DNA of 64,000 nt from Alitta virens (GCA_932294295.1 OW028582.1:2082015-2146014), one strand, 5' to 3'; shown: positions 12,326 to 23,720, numbered from the stretch's first letter. Numbers and translations: made by a program. The notes: a model not told the origin generated them from the letters alone.

Positions 12326-13464
12326 CTAAGCATAGACTGACGGACGAAATAAGATATACGTAATCATGAAAATGGTTGATGCGATGATATAAATACACCA
12401 TTGCTATATATAACAAACTGCTGATCTGCGGTGTACTTTTGATCAGTACGCTTGCACTCTCTTGAGCTACCCACAGGCATTGTATGTAAATAGTTCGGAG
12501 TGGGTCATCGACATGCTTCGGTCTGTAGTCATTAATGTTTTTGCTTCTGAAATTATCCTCATGTGATTGTTACGCATCCCATAATGGCCATAACAAAGGG
12601 TGGTCCATATATCGTATATCGGTCGATTTTGATGGTTGAATTTTGTGGTTAATTTTTAGATTGATCAGTGGTTACCATGGTTACGCTATCCTGTTGCGGT
12701 TAACCGAGATTAAACGAGTAAAAGACCCCATCCATAAGGTGAATGTGTGATGAGCCATGTTATCTCATCATTACTTCTGCCTCTAGCAGATATGGTGTCA
12801 TGTGCAGATCACCATTGAATCAGATTTGCGAAGATTGATTCACATTTGTCGCAGCACTGCTCGATTAAATGCTACGCACTATATTTAAAAAGAACCGAAT
12901 TGTTGGAATCGTGTCATTTTATAATGTGTTGAGTCAGTAAGTTTAATTTTAATATACGCAGAAGAAAAATTTATTATTGTCATAGCAACCTTGAAAGTTT
13001 CTGTCAAATATTTGCATTGTTTTAATCGGCAAATAATCAAGATTCTAAAACAATTTATTTTTAAACCAGTCTTTATCTCATGTTTTTTGGGTTTTTGTCC
13101 AAATATTACTTTTATTCCTAATCTTGAGATCATTTAGTAATGCACAATTGTGAGCATTGTTATTATTTATTATAAATATTTGCAAATATTCTGACAACGA
13201 AAACTTCCATTTGCGTCACTACACTCACTAATCTGACTTTTTAGATTGATTTTCATGTAAATATGTAATTTAACTTTCTAAAGCTTTTTTCGCCTCACCG
13301 CTTAGCGGGTTACTCCATAAATTAATCTTAAACCTATGCAAATAACGTAGGAAGTTTTTGAATAACTATTTCTTGGGACTGATTGTTCACCTGTGAAGTA
13401 TTTGTCACGATGTTGCTTCTGGTATTACCTGCTTTATTGTGTCTGTGCTGATTCAATTAAAAGA
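12326..13464. other. Intergenic with a reverse repeat D fragment at about 12725-12800
   Basis: The fragment carries TCATCATTACTTCTGCCTCT, the reverse of the repeat D core. The rest is AT-rich with no exon or RNA gene recognised; the 82-codon minus frame at 12885-13133 is low-complexity. Confidence 0.5.
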
Positions 13465-13755
13465 TCCTACCTATAAGGTAAAATTGTAACATGGTGTGGA
13501 CTCCTAATTAGCCATATCATCTCATGGTGGTGCGTAGATTAGGGTTTTAAGTCCTGTATTTTTTCACCTGGTGGTCTAATTAGGACAGGCAGGGACCATG
13601 GCAATGAGATGAAGGATGAAACAGCCATCCAACTTAGGCTCGACTGGGTATTGAACCCAGGACCAAGCTGTTGGAAGCCCAGTGCGCTACCACTAAGCTA
13701 GGCTCCCACCCCTTGCCATATCATCTCATGATTATGTCTGCCTCTGGAAGCCGGT
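13465..13755 (-). repeat. Repeat D copy interrupted by a SINE-B insertion
   Basis: Repeat D in reverse (AAAAGATCCTACC... GCCATATCATCTCATG) stops at 13526 and resumes after the SINE with the same 16 bp, continuing ATTATGTCTGCCTCTGG. The two halves reconstitute one repeat. Confidence 0.8.
13527..13714 (-). mobile_element. SINE-B, tRNA-headed, with 16-bp target-site duplication
   Basis: On the minus strand the head reads like a tRNA: an A-box-like AGCCTAGCTTAGTGGTAGCG and a B-box-like GGGTTCAATACCC, then the body (GGATGGCTGTTTCATCCTTC, CCATGGTCCCTGCCTGTCCT) and the end CCCTAATCTACGCACCAC with no A tail. It is flanked by perfect direct repeats GCCATATCATCTCATG at 13511-13526 and 13715-13730, which fixes its boundaries. 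Confidence 0.9.
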
Positions 13756-13789
13756 TATATGTTTTAGACTAGTAACATAGAGACAATGA

Positions 13790-14229
13790 GACATATAGAT
13801 GGAGCTGAGCATTGAGCCATCGAGACATATAAATGGAGCTGAGCATTGAGCCATTGAAACATAAACATATAAATGGAGCTGAGCATTGAGCCATTGAGAC
13901 ATTTAAATGGAGCTGAGCATTGAGCCATTGAGACATTTAAATGGAGCTGAGCATTGAGCCATTGAAACATAAACATATACATGGAGCTGAGCATTGAGCC
14001 ATTGAGACATGCAAATGGAGCTGAGCATTGAGCCATTGAGACATGTAAATGGAGCTGAGCATTGAGCCATTGAGACATTTAAATGGAGCTGAGCATTGAG
14101 CCATTGAGACATTTAAATGGAGCTGAGCATTGAGCCATTGAGACATATAAATGGAGCTGAGCATTGAGCCATTGAAACATAAATGGAGCTGAGCATTGAG
14201 CCATTGAGACATAAATGGAGCTGAGCATA
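13790..14229. repeat. 34-bp minisatellite, 13 copies
   Basis: GGAGCTGAGCATTGAGCCAT starts at 13801, 13835, 13875, 13909, 13943, 13983, 14017, 14051, 14085, 14119, 14153 and 14184; a truncated thirteenth copy starts at 14215. Spacing is mostly 34 bp, with 40-bp variants carrying an extra ATAAAC and 31-bp variants at the right end. The three long minus-strand frames over it are repeat translations, not genes. Confidence 0.95.
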
Positions 14230-14316
14230 TATATTCTATTTATAGTTCGTAGAGATTTATAGAAATTTCCAATAGAGTTAGGATTTCTTCAAGTGTCTTG
14301 ATTGGGAATTTCACAA

Positions 14317-14604
14317 ATGTTTAGCGAGCTGGTTATAAATTTTAAAGAAAAAGTTGTTTTAATCAGAGCTGGTTTCGTTAACAAGGGGAAATCCCCTTTT
14401 CAGAAGTTTTTGAGGCAATTTATGACTTCCCTGCGGACAGGCAGACTTCAAAACAAAAGAGAGAATTACAAGAATCACAAGATCGCCTTGGGTGTGTTTA
14501 GCTTCGAGTCGAATTCTGCGTGGGGTAAAACACCGAAGTTTGCAAATCTAATCAAAGACGCGATTGAGTTTCTTAGCGCTCAGGAAAATTCTGAAATCCA
14601 ATAA
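14317..14604 (+). CDS. Orphan 95-codon ORF, uncertain
   Basis: An ATG at 14317 opens 95 codons (MFSELVINFKEK... AQENSEIQ) ending in TAA at 14604; an AATAAA lies about 7 bp downstream. Amino-acid composition is balanced and more protein-like than neighbouring frames, with a basic middle (LRTGRLQNKRENYKNHK) and a helical-looking C-terminus. An AG-ended tract (TTTATAG, about 14242) could be an acceptor, so it might be a terminal exon or a transposon relic. No family was recognised and no signal or membrane segment is seen. It sits between a minisatellite and a microsatellite-flanked SINE. Confidence 0.25.
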   Translation: MFSELVINFKEKVVLIRAGFVNKGKSPFQKFLRQFMTSLRTGRLQNKRENYKNHKIALGVFSFESNSAWGKTPKFANLIKDAIEFLSAQENSEIQ

Positions 14605-14821
14605 GGAAGAAATAAAGAAAATGAAATCGGTTTTGCCACCTCAGTTGTTGGGTGTCTTTTTTGTGTTGTTTTGGTTCGGGTGCAGAAAAGTAAAAGGTTG
14701 TGTAGTGTGAAGTGTTTTATTTCGGTGGTTATATTTCTGGGGGTTTTTCACGTCATGTCTTATTCAATATAGATTATCATATAGGCATTTTTTGTGTGGA
14801 TTGTTCAATTTTATACTCTTT

Positions 14822-14823
14822 AA

Positions 14824-14854
<31 letters not shown>

Positions 14855-14884
14855 TGCAATTCTATCTATCTATCTATCTATCTG

Positions 14885-14916
<32 letters not shown>
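14822..14916. repeat. (TATC)n microsatellite
   Basis: Interrupted (ATCT)n run leading directly into the SINE-A head. The 'YLSIYLSI' frames across it are translations of the repeat. Confidence 0.9.
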
Positions 14917-15250
14917 ATCTGGGTGGTCAAGTGGTAAGACGCTCACCTGCTCCTCTGAAGGACCCGGATTCAATCCTAGGCCCCCTTCATGAGCTACATC
15001 CCAGCAGCTGGATGTCGTTCGGATGTGACGTTAAATTGGTGGTCCCTTGTACTCTGTGTCTGTGCTGAGGCAAGTAAAAGATCCCACCCATGGGGTAAAT
15101 GTGTACATGGGTGCACTCCTCCTCCCTCTCTCACCTCATCAATCAACCCTCAATAGTGGCAAGAACTTGCCTAAGAGGGCTGTACTTTTCCTATCCATCT
15201 AATCTGTCTATCTATCCATATATCTATATATCTATCTATATATCTATCAC
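14917..15250 (+). mobile_element. SINE-A copy, full head-core-tail
   Basis: Head with A-box-like GGTGGTCAAGTGGTAAGACG and B-box-like GGATTCAATCC, then Nin-DC-like GGATGTGACGTTAAATTGGT, GGTCCC, GCAAGTAAAAGATCCCACCC, a CTCTCTCACCTCATCAATCA block and CAAGAACTTGCC, ending in a TATC-type tail to about 15250. Confidence 0.85.
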
Positions 15251-15419
15251 ATGAAATATGGCTTGTTTCCTTCAGAATTCAGTCTTTTTCCTCCTTGTTA
15301 ATGACAATAACTTTGCGTTATAGGACCGCACAATCGGAACCTCATGAAATCATCGTCTCATATTTAATGACGCTGATCAACCTAAATGGGGTAAATTTGT
15401 CGGAGTACTTGTAAATCGT

Positions 15420-15560
15420 CATGTGCCTTGTTCTCCGTGTCCATGGTGTGTTGTTGAGTCAAGTAAAGGACACCACCCATGAGGTTAATGTGTAAAATGG
15501 TGCGGCCTCCAAGTCGTATCATCTCATCGTTATATCTGCCTGTGAATCGCCGATATTTGT
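15420..15560 (-). repeat. Repeat D fragment
   Basis: Carries GTCAAGTAAAGGACACCACC, a GGTTAATGTGTAAAATGGTG block and TCATCTCATCGTTATATCTG, matching the core and end of repeat D. Confidence 0.65.
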
Positions 15561-16780
15561 ACATGCGAAGTAGACTTAAGTAGTATTAAGATAACGACAA
15601 GGAAGAGATATGAACAATGATGAAAAAAAAAAGTAAAAATATATTTGAAGAAAAGAAAAAGTCCAATACATTTAATATCAGAAAAAATCTAGTACGTAAT
15701 GTATGTATATCAGTGAGGGGACTTTCGTTTCTTTGTTTTAGGTTATTTATTGACTGGTTTTTCCACCGCTTTATTTTGTGCTTTTAAAAGCTATTTTAAT
15801 CATTGTTTTCCCAATAGAAGTTTTAGTTTAGTAAAGTAAAAATTCCCTTATAATTTAAATATACCATTATCTCTCGTGTCTTTAATATAATTTTAATATA
15901 TAGCAAAATTACGATCGTTAACTTTTGTGTCACAAATTAATTTAATCTAAACTGACATAATCTAATTTAAAACTTCCAGCGTTATCACTAAACATACAAT
16001 ATGTCATGGCATAATGGAGATAGAGTTGAGGCTTAGGTGCAGTTCATTCTGTACACATTGTACCTGGGAGTTGTGTAATCTCAGAAACTTTGCCATGTGG
16101 CATACCGTAATTACTCGATTGAATTAATGCTTAATGTTCAACTCTTTTTTGACTTCGCTTCGTTTAGATACTGTTATTGATTTATACGGGGGTCCATAAT
16201 AAATGTTTGCAATTTTTTTTTGCCATATTTTGCCATAAATGACATGGAGCAAGGCAAAATGGACAGAAATGTAAGCAACAAGTCAAAAGCCACACTTCCT
16301 AGCTGTGGATAAAAACAGTTCTGGGAAAATAATAACAGGAATTTTCTGTAGTCTCCATTGTGATTTCTGCTGCTCCTTTGTGGCCCTATAATGATGGAAA
16401 AGTGGCAAAAAAATAATTACAAAGATTGGGAACTGGAAGGTAAATTGTACAAAGAGGGGTTTGTATGGGTTAGAAGTTGGGTTTTTATTTTCTGTAAAAT
16501 CTATATCTATTTTGTGCTTCTCCATGACATGTATGTAAATATAAAACTGAAATACAAGTGGACATTTATTTTGGATTATACATGTAGTGTTGATAACTTC
16601 AATTTTTTCGTTACGTCAGAGTGGAAGCAGTTTGTAAAATATAACAAGCCCGTGGTTGTAATCGAACGACTACGGTATATACACTCCCAACATTTGAACT
16701 GGCCTTAGAGGCTCAGATAAGTATAGTGCCCACAGTGCAGAGAACATTGGCTCAGCTGCTGCTGCTTTGCGAGTAGCTCA
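15561..16780. other. Intergenic, no gene supported
   Basis: AT-rich. The 105-codon plus frame at 16391-16708 is rich in Tyr, Phe, Lys and Trp as expected of AT-rich noise, with no motif or splice context. Confidence 0.5.
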
Positions 16781-16796
16781 TACTCTGCTGGCATTT

Positions 16797-17203
16797 GGCC
16801 ATTCTACTCTGAACTGTACTGCTGTACGGAGGTGCACACCTCTAACAATGGCTTCTTCGATGTGTAATCACGGTTAATTGTATTTCGGAGGATTCTTGAA
16901 TGGTTATAGCTGTAGGCCAAGAGGATAAGTTAAATAAGGTTAGTGAGGAATTATTTATGAAAACTTGATGTGACAATATTTGGCCGTTCTACTTTGAAAT
17001 GTACAGCTAAAACAATGGCTTCTTCGATGTATAATCACGGTTAATGGAATTTCGTAGGATTCTTGAATGGTTATAGCTGTAGGCCGAGAGGATTAATTAA
17101 GAAGGTTAGTGAGAAATGATTTATAGCGATCTTCATGTAACAATATTTGGCCGTTCTACTCTGAAATGTACAGCTAAAACAATGGCTTCTTCAATGTATA
17201 AAC
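16797..17203. repeat. Tandem repeat, 2.3 units of about 167-185 bp
   Basis: GGCC(A/G)TTCTACT(C/T)TGAA occurs at 16797, 16982 and 17149, followed by AACAATGGCTTCTTC and AATCACGGTTAAT in the same order. Local segmental duplication. Confidence 0.85.
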
Positions 17204-17821
17204 TTTTATTGACAAATCCATATCAAAAAGATGCGTCAAGTTAGAACATCAAAAACATCAAGTATGTACAATAGAATAGCAGAAAGAAAACTAAAGAAAG
17301 CAATGCAAGAATGATACAATATGAAGTTATAATATATATACACAATGAATATTTTTATATGCACCATAATGTAAAAATCACATGTTAAAATAATACTGAT
17401 TGTTTAAGAGCAATGTATAGTCTCTAAAATATTGTTATGTTTCTACACATAAATACACATTGAACTGAGTCACTAAATAGTACGATAATTAAAAACAATC
17501 ATCTCCTTTAATATATACAAATGTACAATATAATGGAAAAAATAAAACGCAAGAAGCAGCACCAGTCACCGTACATTAATTACAAAGTACAAGACATAGC
17601 ACCAACCACAAAAGCCATACAACACAAACATATATATATAATCTGGAGTAATATTATTTCGCATTATATCAGTAATTTTAAAGTGGGTTTGATAGATATA
17701 ACTAATCTTTACTATATACATTGTATATGATATGAGAAAATATAACGTAAATGTAATATTTGCATCATACGAGATTCCCTTTATAAAAGAAGATTTAACG
17801 GCTATGATATTTAGATTTTAT

Positions 17822-18016
17822 GCAAACTTCTACGAGTATGAGTTATATCGTTGCATAATTCTACCCGAGAACAGTCGGAAGACAGCGACTGCCAGAGGTT
17901 GTTGCTGAAAAAAGCAAACTTCTACGAAAGTATAACTTGTATTGTGGCATATTTGTACCCGAGAAGCTCTGAGAAGACAGCGACTGCCAAAGATTGTTGC
18001 GGAAAAAAGCGCTGTG
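17822..18016. repeat. Two tandem units of about 98 bp
   Basis: GCAAACTTCTACGA, CCCGAGAA, AAGACAGCGACTGCCA and GGTTGTTGC(T/G)G(A)AAAAAGC occur twice. The 108-codon frame at 17851 follows the duplication and has no family features. Confidence 0.75.
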
Positions 18017-18120
18017 TTGGGTTCCGCACCTGTCTAGATCTTTCCATGTATGTTTTATATATACATGGATGGTACATCTATAGACCTTTTACTTTGCATT
18101 ACACTTCAGTACTTTCCTTT

Positions 18121-18356
18121 AGACCACGGTTTTTTGATCTTATGTTTCTCGGAACTTTCTCGGACCGTTATTTATGAGACGGTTGGTTGGAAAATAACAT
18201 AAAAATAGAAAATTTACTTTAAATTTACTCTCCAGAAAGTGTTTTTTTCATAAATAAATGTGCAATTGTTGATTTATTAATTAAGCGGCATTGCAAAAGT
18301 TTGGCCGGCGGTGTCGAGAAACGAAAGATCAAAAAACCGTGGCCTTACGAACTACC
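18121..18356 (+). mobile_element. MITE family M2, TTA target duplication
   Basis: Ends read GACCACGGTTTTTTGATCTT and the reverse complement of AAGATCAAAAAACCGTGGCC, flanked by TTA on both sides. A 3-bp TWA duplication with a GG-starting inverted repeat fits non-autonomous PIF/Harbinger elements. Other copies: 25628-25876, 42681-42737 and 44917-45168. Confidence 0.8.
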
Positions 18357-18399
18357 GTAGTTTTCAAATTCGAAGCAAAGTTGATTGCAACCGACATAT

Positions 18400-19370
18400 G
18401 AACGTATTAGTTAACTTCCGACTATGAGGGATATAACTAACGTATACTCCATTAGGCATATTTACTAATTTGTTTGATTGTTTGTTTTACTGCCTTTATT
18501 ACGCGTAACAGTTCAGTTTGCACTCAGCAGGGAGTTAACTAACATTTCTGTTGGTAATAAGCAACAAAAATGTTAGTTAACTCCCAACTATGAGGGACAT
18601 AACTAAGTTATACTCCATTAGGCATATTTACTAATTTGATTGTTTTGTTTTTACTGCCTTTATTACACAAGACAAGCTCAGTTTGCACTCAGGAGGGAGT
18701 TACCTAACATTTTCGGTGGTAATAAGCAACAAAAATTAAATCCCAACTATGAGGGATATAACTAACTTATACTCCATTAGGCATATTTACTAATTTGTTC
18801 GATTGTTTTTTTTATTGCCTTTATTACGCAAAACAAATTCAGTTTGCACTCAGCAGGGAGTTCACTAACATTTCTGTTGGTAATAAGCAACAAAAATGTT
18901 AGTTAACTCCCAACTATGAGGGATATAACTAACTTATACTCCATTAGGCATATTTACTAATTTGTTCGATTGTTTTTTTTATTGCCTTTATTACGCAAAA
19001 CAAATTCAGTTTGCACTCAGGAGGGAGTTACCTAACATTTTCGGTGGTAATAAGCAACAAAAATTAAATCCCAACTATGAGGGATATAACTAACTTATAC
19101 TCCATTAGGCATATTTACTAATTTGTTCGATTGTTTTTTTTATTGCCTTTATTACGCAAAACAAATTCAGTTTGCACTCAGGAGGGAGTTACCTAACATT
19201 TTCGGTGGTAATAAGCAACAAAAATTAAATCCCAACTATGAGGGATATAACTAACTTATACTCCATTAGGCATATTTACTAATTTGTTCGATTGTTTGTT
19301 TTATTGCCTTTATTACGCAAAACAAATTCAGTTTGCACTCAGGAGGGAGTTCACTAACATTTTTGTTGGT
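18400..19370. repeat. Satellite-like array, about six units of 159-167 bp
   Basis: ACTATGAGGGATATAACTAA (or variants) starts at 18421, 18587, 18746, 18913, 19074 and 19235, giving periods 166, 159, 167, 161 and 161. Two subtypes alternate: A units carry AAAAATGTTAGTTAACTCCC, B units AAAAATTAAATCCC. The array ends in GGTTATTGCCCGCTTAGAAA and AGGAAAACAGTCTAAGTG. A shorter version with the same end lies at 24405-24632, so the array is the core of a mobile unit. Confidence 0.9.
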
Positions 19371-19569
19371 TATTGCCCGCTTAGAAAAATAGGAAAACAG
19401 TCTAAGTGCGGTATAAACTTTTTTAATGCCCTGTGATGGATTGAAAGAGATGCCTGTCTTTTTGATGGGATAATTCTTATTAATGTAGATATTCCGCAGG
19501 AATTAAATTTGGAAGTTTGGACGTAGAACTTTATTTTAATCCTTGTCATAATGTTGTATTGTGTCAATG

Positions 19570-19725
19570 CGACTAGTCTGAAGCTCAGTCAGCAGACTAA
19601 CAGTTGCAGACAGACGTAATGATGAGATGATAAGGCTGCTTGGAGTCCACATGCATGTTACACATTTAGTCATTTACCCCATGGGTGGGGTCTTATACTT
19701 GCCCTTGCATAGACACAAAGAAAAG
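19570..19725 (+). repeat. Repeat D copy
   Basis: GAAGCTCAGTCAGCAGACTA, CAGACAGACGTAATGATGAG, ATGATAAGGCTGCTTGGAGT and CATTTACCCCATGGGTGGGG are in the repeat D order, followed by TTGCCCTTGCATAGACAC. Confidence 0.8.
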
Positions 19726-19855
19726 GCCTTACAAGGAATTATAATTATTTTACTAATTTTACTGATTTACTTGAACTTTAAGTAACAGATTTTACGAAGA
19801 AAATATTTGGTCAAAAAGTTAGTAATTTGCTTTACTGAGTAATTAATATCTTGAC

Positions 19856-20420
19856 AAGGCCAGCCTTAAAAATATTTCTGTTGCGGGTTACATGACACTT
19901 GAAAACCCCATCAGGTAGTTAGGAATTATTCTTCTTCTTTTCTTACCTCAAAAGAATATTATGAAACAGCTCGAAATCTAAAAAATGAAAATTTTAAATT
20001 AAAACAAAAAAGCGAGGAAAAAATTTGGTTTAGTGAAGTATATAGCGGACCCAAATTTATGCTTATATTTGGCATCCATTAAATATGAAAATAATCATTA
20101 TTTTTCACCAAGTTTCGTATTAGTACACAATAAGAATGACATTTTTATGGAGTAGCAGGGGTTTGGGGGCAGCAATCCCCGAGAAAAACAAAATGTAAGC
20201 AATAATAAGCCGGGTTCTTGCCTTGAAGCCGCCGTTTGTTTGTGACGTCACATATTGAATTCAAGCATTTGACGTCATTGGCCTGGCAATGGGACTCGCT
20301 AAATATGGTCTTAAATTTGGGTCCGTTATACTGCACTTTTTCCAAAAAATTTGTCATTCGCACTTATATGTTCTACACAGTCGCTTAACCCGCGACAGGG
20401 ATATTTTTGAGAATGGCCCA
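19856..20420 (+). mobile_element. MITE family M5, interrupted by MITE M3
   Basis: Left end AAGGCCAGCCTTAAAAATAT and right end complementary to ATATTTTTGAGAATGGCCCA match the copy at 7870-8149. The match breaks at about 20031 and resumes at about 20345 with AAAATTTGTCATTCGCACTT. The gap is exactly an M3 element. Confidence 0.85.
20032..20338 (+). mobile_element. MITE family M3 nested in M5
   Basis: Ends AGTGAAGTATAGCGGACCCA and the reverse complement of GGGTCCGTTATACTGCACT, flanked by TTT on both sides. The interior carries TTGTGACGTCAC and CATTTGACGTCATTGG. Frames across 20145-20483 belong to this element. Confidence 0.85.
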
Positions 20421-20751
20421 ATGTTTCGCGATATAACAATGGTGTTCACACTGTACAGAAGACACGAACCTGCGATACATTAAACATTTTTATATTATAA
20501 CTTATATGCCATACATAGTATTTACATGCATACATGTAGTGTTAAACATGGTTAAGTGCTTAAATAAACGCCCATATAGTGACCTACCAAGTGCGCTTGA
20601 AGTTCATTTATTATTTGACAAGTTTTATGGACCAGGTCGTGATGAAATTATAGTTGCACAATGAAATTATAGTCGACTGTGTCCTACATTGAAAAGTGAA
20701 TGTATTGCCATATGACTGACTGTCAGTGTCAGCAATTATATCATTGGATAC

Positions 20752-21460
20752 GGAAAGCGCAGCCCTCTAAGGCAAGTTCTAGCCGCTATCGAGGGTTGAT
20801 TGATGAGGTGAGAGAGAGAGGAGGAGTCCACCCATGTTACACATTTACCCCATGGATGGGATCTTTTACTTTCCTCAGCATAGACAACCCGAGTACAAGG
20901 GACCACCAATTTAACTGGATAGGTAGATAGATAGATAGATAGATAGACAGATACGGAAAGCGCAGCCCTCTAAGGCAAGTTCTAGCCGCTATCGAGGGTT
21001 GATTGATGAGGTGAGAGAGGAGGAGGAGTCCACCCATGTTACACATTTACCCCATGGATGGGATCTTTTACTTTCCTCAGCATAGACAACCCGAGTACAA
21101 GGGACCACCAATTAAACTGGATAGGTAGATAGATAGATAGATAGATAGACAGATATGGAAAGTGCAGCCCTCTAAGGCAAGTTCTAGCCGCTATCGAGGG
21201 TTGATTGATGAGGTGAGAGAGAGAGGAGGGGTCCACCCATGTTACACATTTACCCCATGGGTGGGATCTTTTACTTGCCTAAGCAAAGACACCTAGCACA
21301 AGGGACCGTCAGTTTAACGTCTCATCCGAACGACATTCAGCTGCTGGGATGTAGCTCATGAAGGGTTCCCGGGCCTGGTATTGAACCGTGACCTTCGGCA
21401 GAGCTAGCCAATGTGGAATTGGCAGATGCCTTAACAATAAGGCCACCCAGCTGCTATTGG
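20752..21460 (-). mobile_element. SINE-A trimer: one full unit plus two core-tail units
   Basis: GCAGCCCTCTAAGGCAAGTT occurs at about 20759, 20962 and 21165 (period about 203). Between units is (GATA)n joined to the core at the same point (CCAATTTAACTGGATAGGTA and a near-identical copy). The last unit extends into Nin-DC-like sequence (TTTAACGTCTCATCCGAACG) and a tRNA-like head. The frames at 20700-21236 are translations of the repeat. Confidence 0.85.
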
Positions 21461-21941
21461 GGTTAATGTTTTCGTCGATTCACAAGGGTAAGTGCCTAAA
21501 GGAAATTAAATTCTCAAAGGTCGAAGGCTCAATCCTGACCCAAGTTCTCTGTACATAGTTAAGTGTAAAATATAGAGTAGCTAAATCTGAACTGGATATA
21601 ATTCGCATTAAATTTTTAATTTGTCGATTGTTAGGCGGAGGGTTGCCAGCGATTCGGGCAATTCCAGAATTCGGAGAAAATTGAGTTTCAATTTTGTAGT
21701 CAGGAAAAAACTATGGGATAACTGAGTACACATTACACGAGAAGGAAATTACATTGGGATGTTTAGGCACACAAACTTCTTGCAATTATCAATTATGAAT
21801 TCCAAGTATTAAAGTTGCCATACCACTGATCACCACATCCTACAGCTTCCTACCTACTAAACTGGAAACTTCTGAAGAATTATTTTTACATTTTTCACAG
21901 AATTTCTGGCAATTTATTGTAAAGTGTATACAGTGTGTTTT

Positions 21942-22165
21942 CACTGCTCCAGGCAGTCTCAACCGACTTTACAATTACACCCTTGGCGGGCCTGTTCAAG
22001 CGTGAGCCTTTCTCGAATCCCTGGGGAGTATAAGGCAGCCATTGTCTAAGGCTAAGCACTCTACATTTACCATCACTGCTTATTGTCATATGATTATTGT
22101 TTATTAAAGGCTGGTAAGTTGTAACCATGATGCTGGGGCAGCTTAAAGATCCTGTACTTGGTGGC
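21942..22165 (-). mobile_element. SINE-C fragment
   Basis: Reverse match to the middle of the element at 28371-28860: CAGTCTCAACCGACTTTACA, TACACCCTTGGCGGGCCTGT, and a CCTGGGGAGTATA block. The tRNA head is absent. Confidence 0.7.
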
Positions 22166-22282
22166 AAATTTATGTATAACCTGCAACGGGAGTGTGAACT
22201 AAACCTCTCCCTTGAATCTCGTCAGCGTCGTAAACAGCAAGAACTCACCTCGGAGGGCTGAACTTTACTAAATCCAATTTAG

Positions 22283-22540
22283 AGACAGAGAGACAGACCT
22301 ACGGAGATCGAGAGATAGAGAGATAGATAGGTAGATAGATAGATAGAAAGATATAATTGCAATAGATAGATGGGTAGATGGATAGATAGTTAGATAGATA
22401 GATAGACAGATAGATAGACAGCCAGACAGACATAGACAGATAGATAGAGAGATAGACAGACAGATAGATAGATAGATAGATAAAGAGATAGATAGATAGA
22501 CAGATCGACAGATAGTTAGATAGTTAGATAGATCCATAGA
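22283..22540. repeat. (GATA)n/(GACA)n microsatellite
   Basis: About 250 bp of mixed GATA, GACA and GAGA quadruplets with a few interruptions. The 123-codon minus frame at 22268-22639 is a translation of this repeat. Confidence 0.95.
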
Positions 22541-23530
22541 TAAATGTGGCAAGAGCCAGAATAGGTGGGAAAAAAGAGACGGATAATCTAGGCTAAATAC
22601 TTGGACTGGGAAATCCATAAATATTATTACACAGGTCAAGGCCTTTGCGATTATCGACCATGTTGAAGGAGACTATCGTATTTTAGATGTACGAATGTTG
22701 GACATTTGGCCTCAAAAATATTTAATTATGTTAGAATGACTGCGTGTGATGGTTTAACATAATATTATTTAGTGTGGATTACTCTTGATCTGACGTTATT
22801 TTGACAGCGCGAAGCATTATTCATTTCTTCGTTATAAATTTGTATTTGTTCGGATTGAGCTTCTGAAGAGATTAGAAAATACTTTCTGGTCCCTTCAGAT
22901 AAAAGAATTTCAAGTCAAATTCTTCAAATAACAGAGCGTTTAAGACCATGATTAAAAATTTGAAGGGAATAAAATGTAAAAAATTCTGTAAAGAAATAAT
23001 TCTTTTTATCTACGGATTCACCCAACTAAAAAATAAATATATAATTAGATTTACTTGAGAATTACTGAAAATTACATATGGTATATCAAGTATTATATCA
23101 CTTTTTTATATTTGATAAATTCTGAGATGTCACTAGAATTACTGGAAATTACTAAAAAGTTAGTATTTTATCTCAACCGATTGCCATATTATACCTTGTC
23201 GCTAACTTATTAATGTCAACAAGCCTTCACAATGGTCTAAATTATAACTCGGCTTTGGCTGGTCCGTGGATTTTATGCTTGAGTTGAACAAGGAAATATG
23301 TCTCCTCACATAGGATCAAAGTGGACTGGGGCAGTGGGGTGAAATGTTTACTGAGTGACTGAACTCAGACACAGGAGGAGCTAGGGTATAGCAGAGGCAG
23401 GGTGTCTATTCTTTCCTATAATGTTGGTTTTTTTAAAGTTTTCCCCAGTTTTTTGTCTCTCATGAAAAGCAATTCCAGATCAAGACTCGAGACGAATTGA
23501 TTTGCCTTCATACAGGTGACAATAATATAA
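22541..23530. other. Intergenic, no gene seen
   Basis: AT-rich spacer with no exon-like frame, RNA gene or known repeat recognised. Confidence 0.5.
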
Positions 23531-23536
23531 GTTACA

Positions 23537-23720
23537 ATTCTGAGATGATCGATGATTGAGTCTGACTATTCCGAGTTGATCAAACATTCTTGAGTCTGAC
23601 TATTCTGATTTGAATGAATACTGACTTTGACAATTCTGAGATGATCGATCATTGACTTTGACAATTCTGAGATGATCGATCATTGAGTTTGACTATTCTG
23701 AGTTGATCAAACAGTTGAAA
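23537..23720. repeat. Degenerate minisatellite, about 35-bp unit
   Basis: About five units built from TGAGTCTGACTATTCTGAG and GATGATCGATCATTGA, with variants such as GTTGATCAAACA. The two units at about 23633 and 23669 are nearly identical. Confidence 0.8.

Noticed and set aside
13764..14212. Overlapping 69-104 codon minus-strand frames with repeated SQWLNAQLH
   Set aside because: They are translations of the 34-bp minisatellite in different frames, with no independent coding evidence.
14712..15068. 118-codon frame with YLSIYLSI repeats
   Set aside because: It reads through a (TATC)n microsatellite and a SINE-A head.
16391..16708. 105-codon plus frame
   Set aside because: Composition is that of AT-rich noise; no domain, signal or splice support.
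17851..18177. 108-codon Cys-containing frame
   Set aside because: It spans a 98-bp tandem duplication and runs into an M2 MITE; no family features.
22268..22639. 123-codon minus frame rich in SLSICLSI
   Set aside because: Translation of the GATA/GACA microsatellite.
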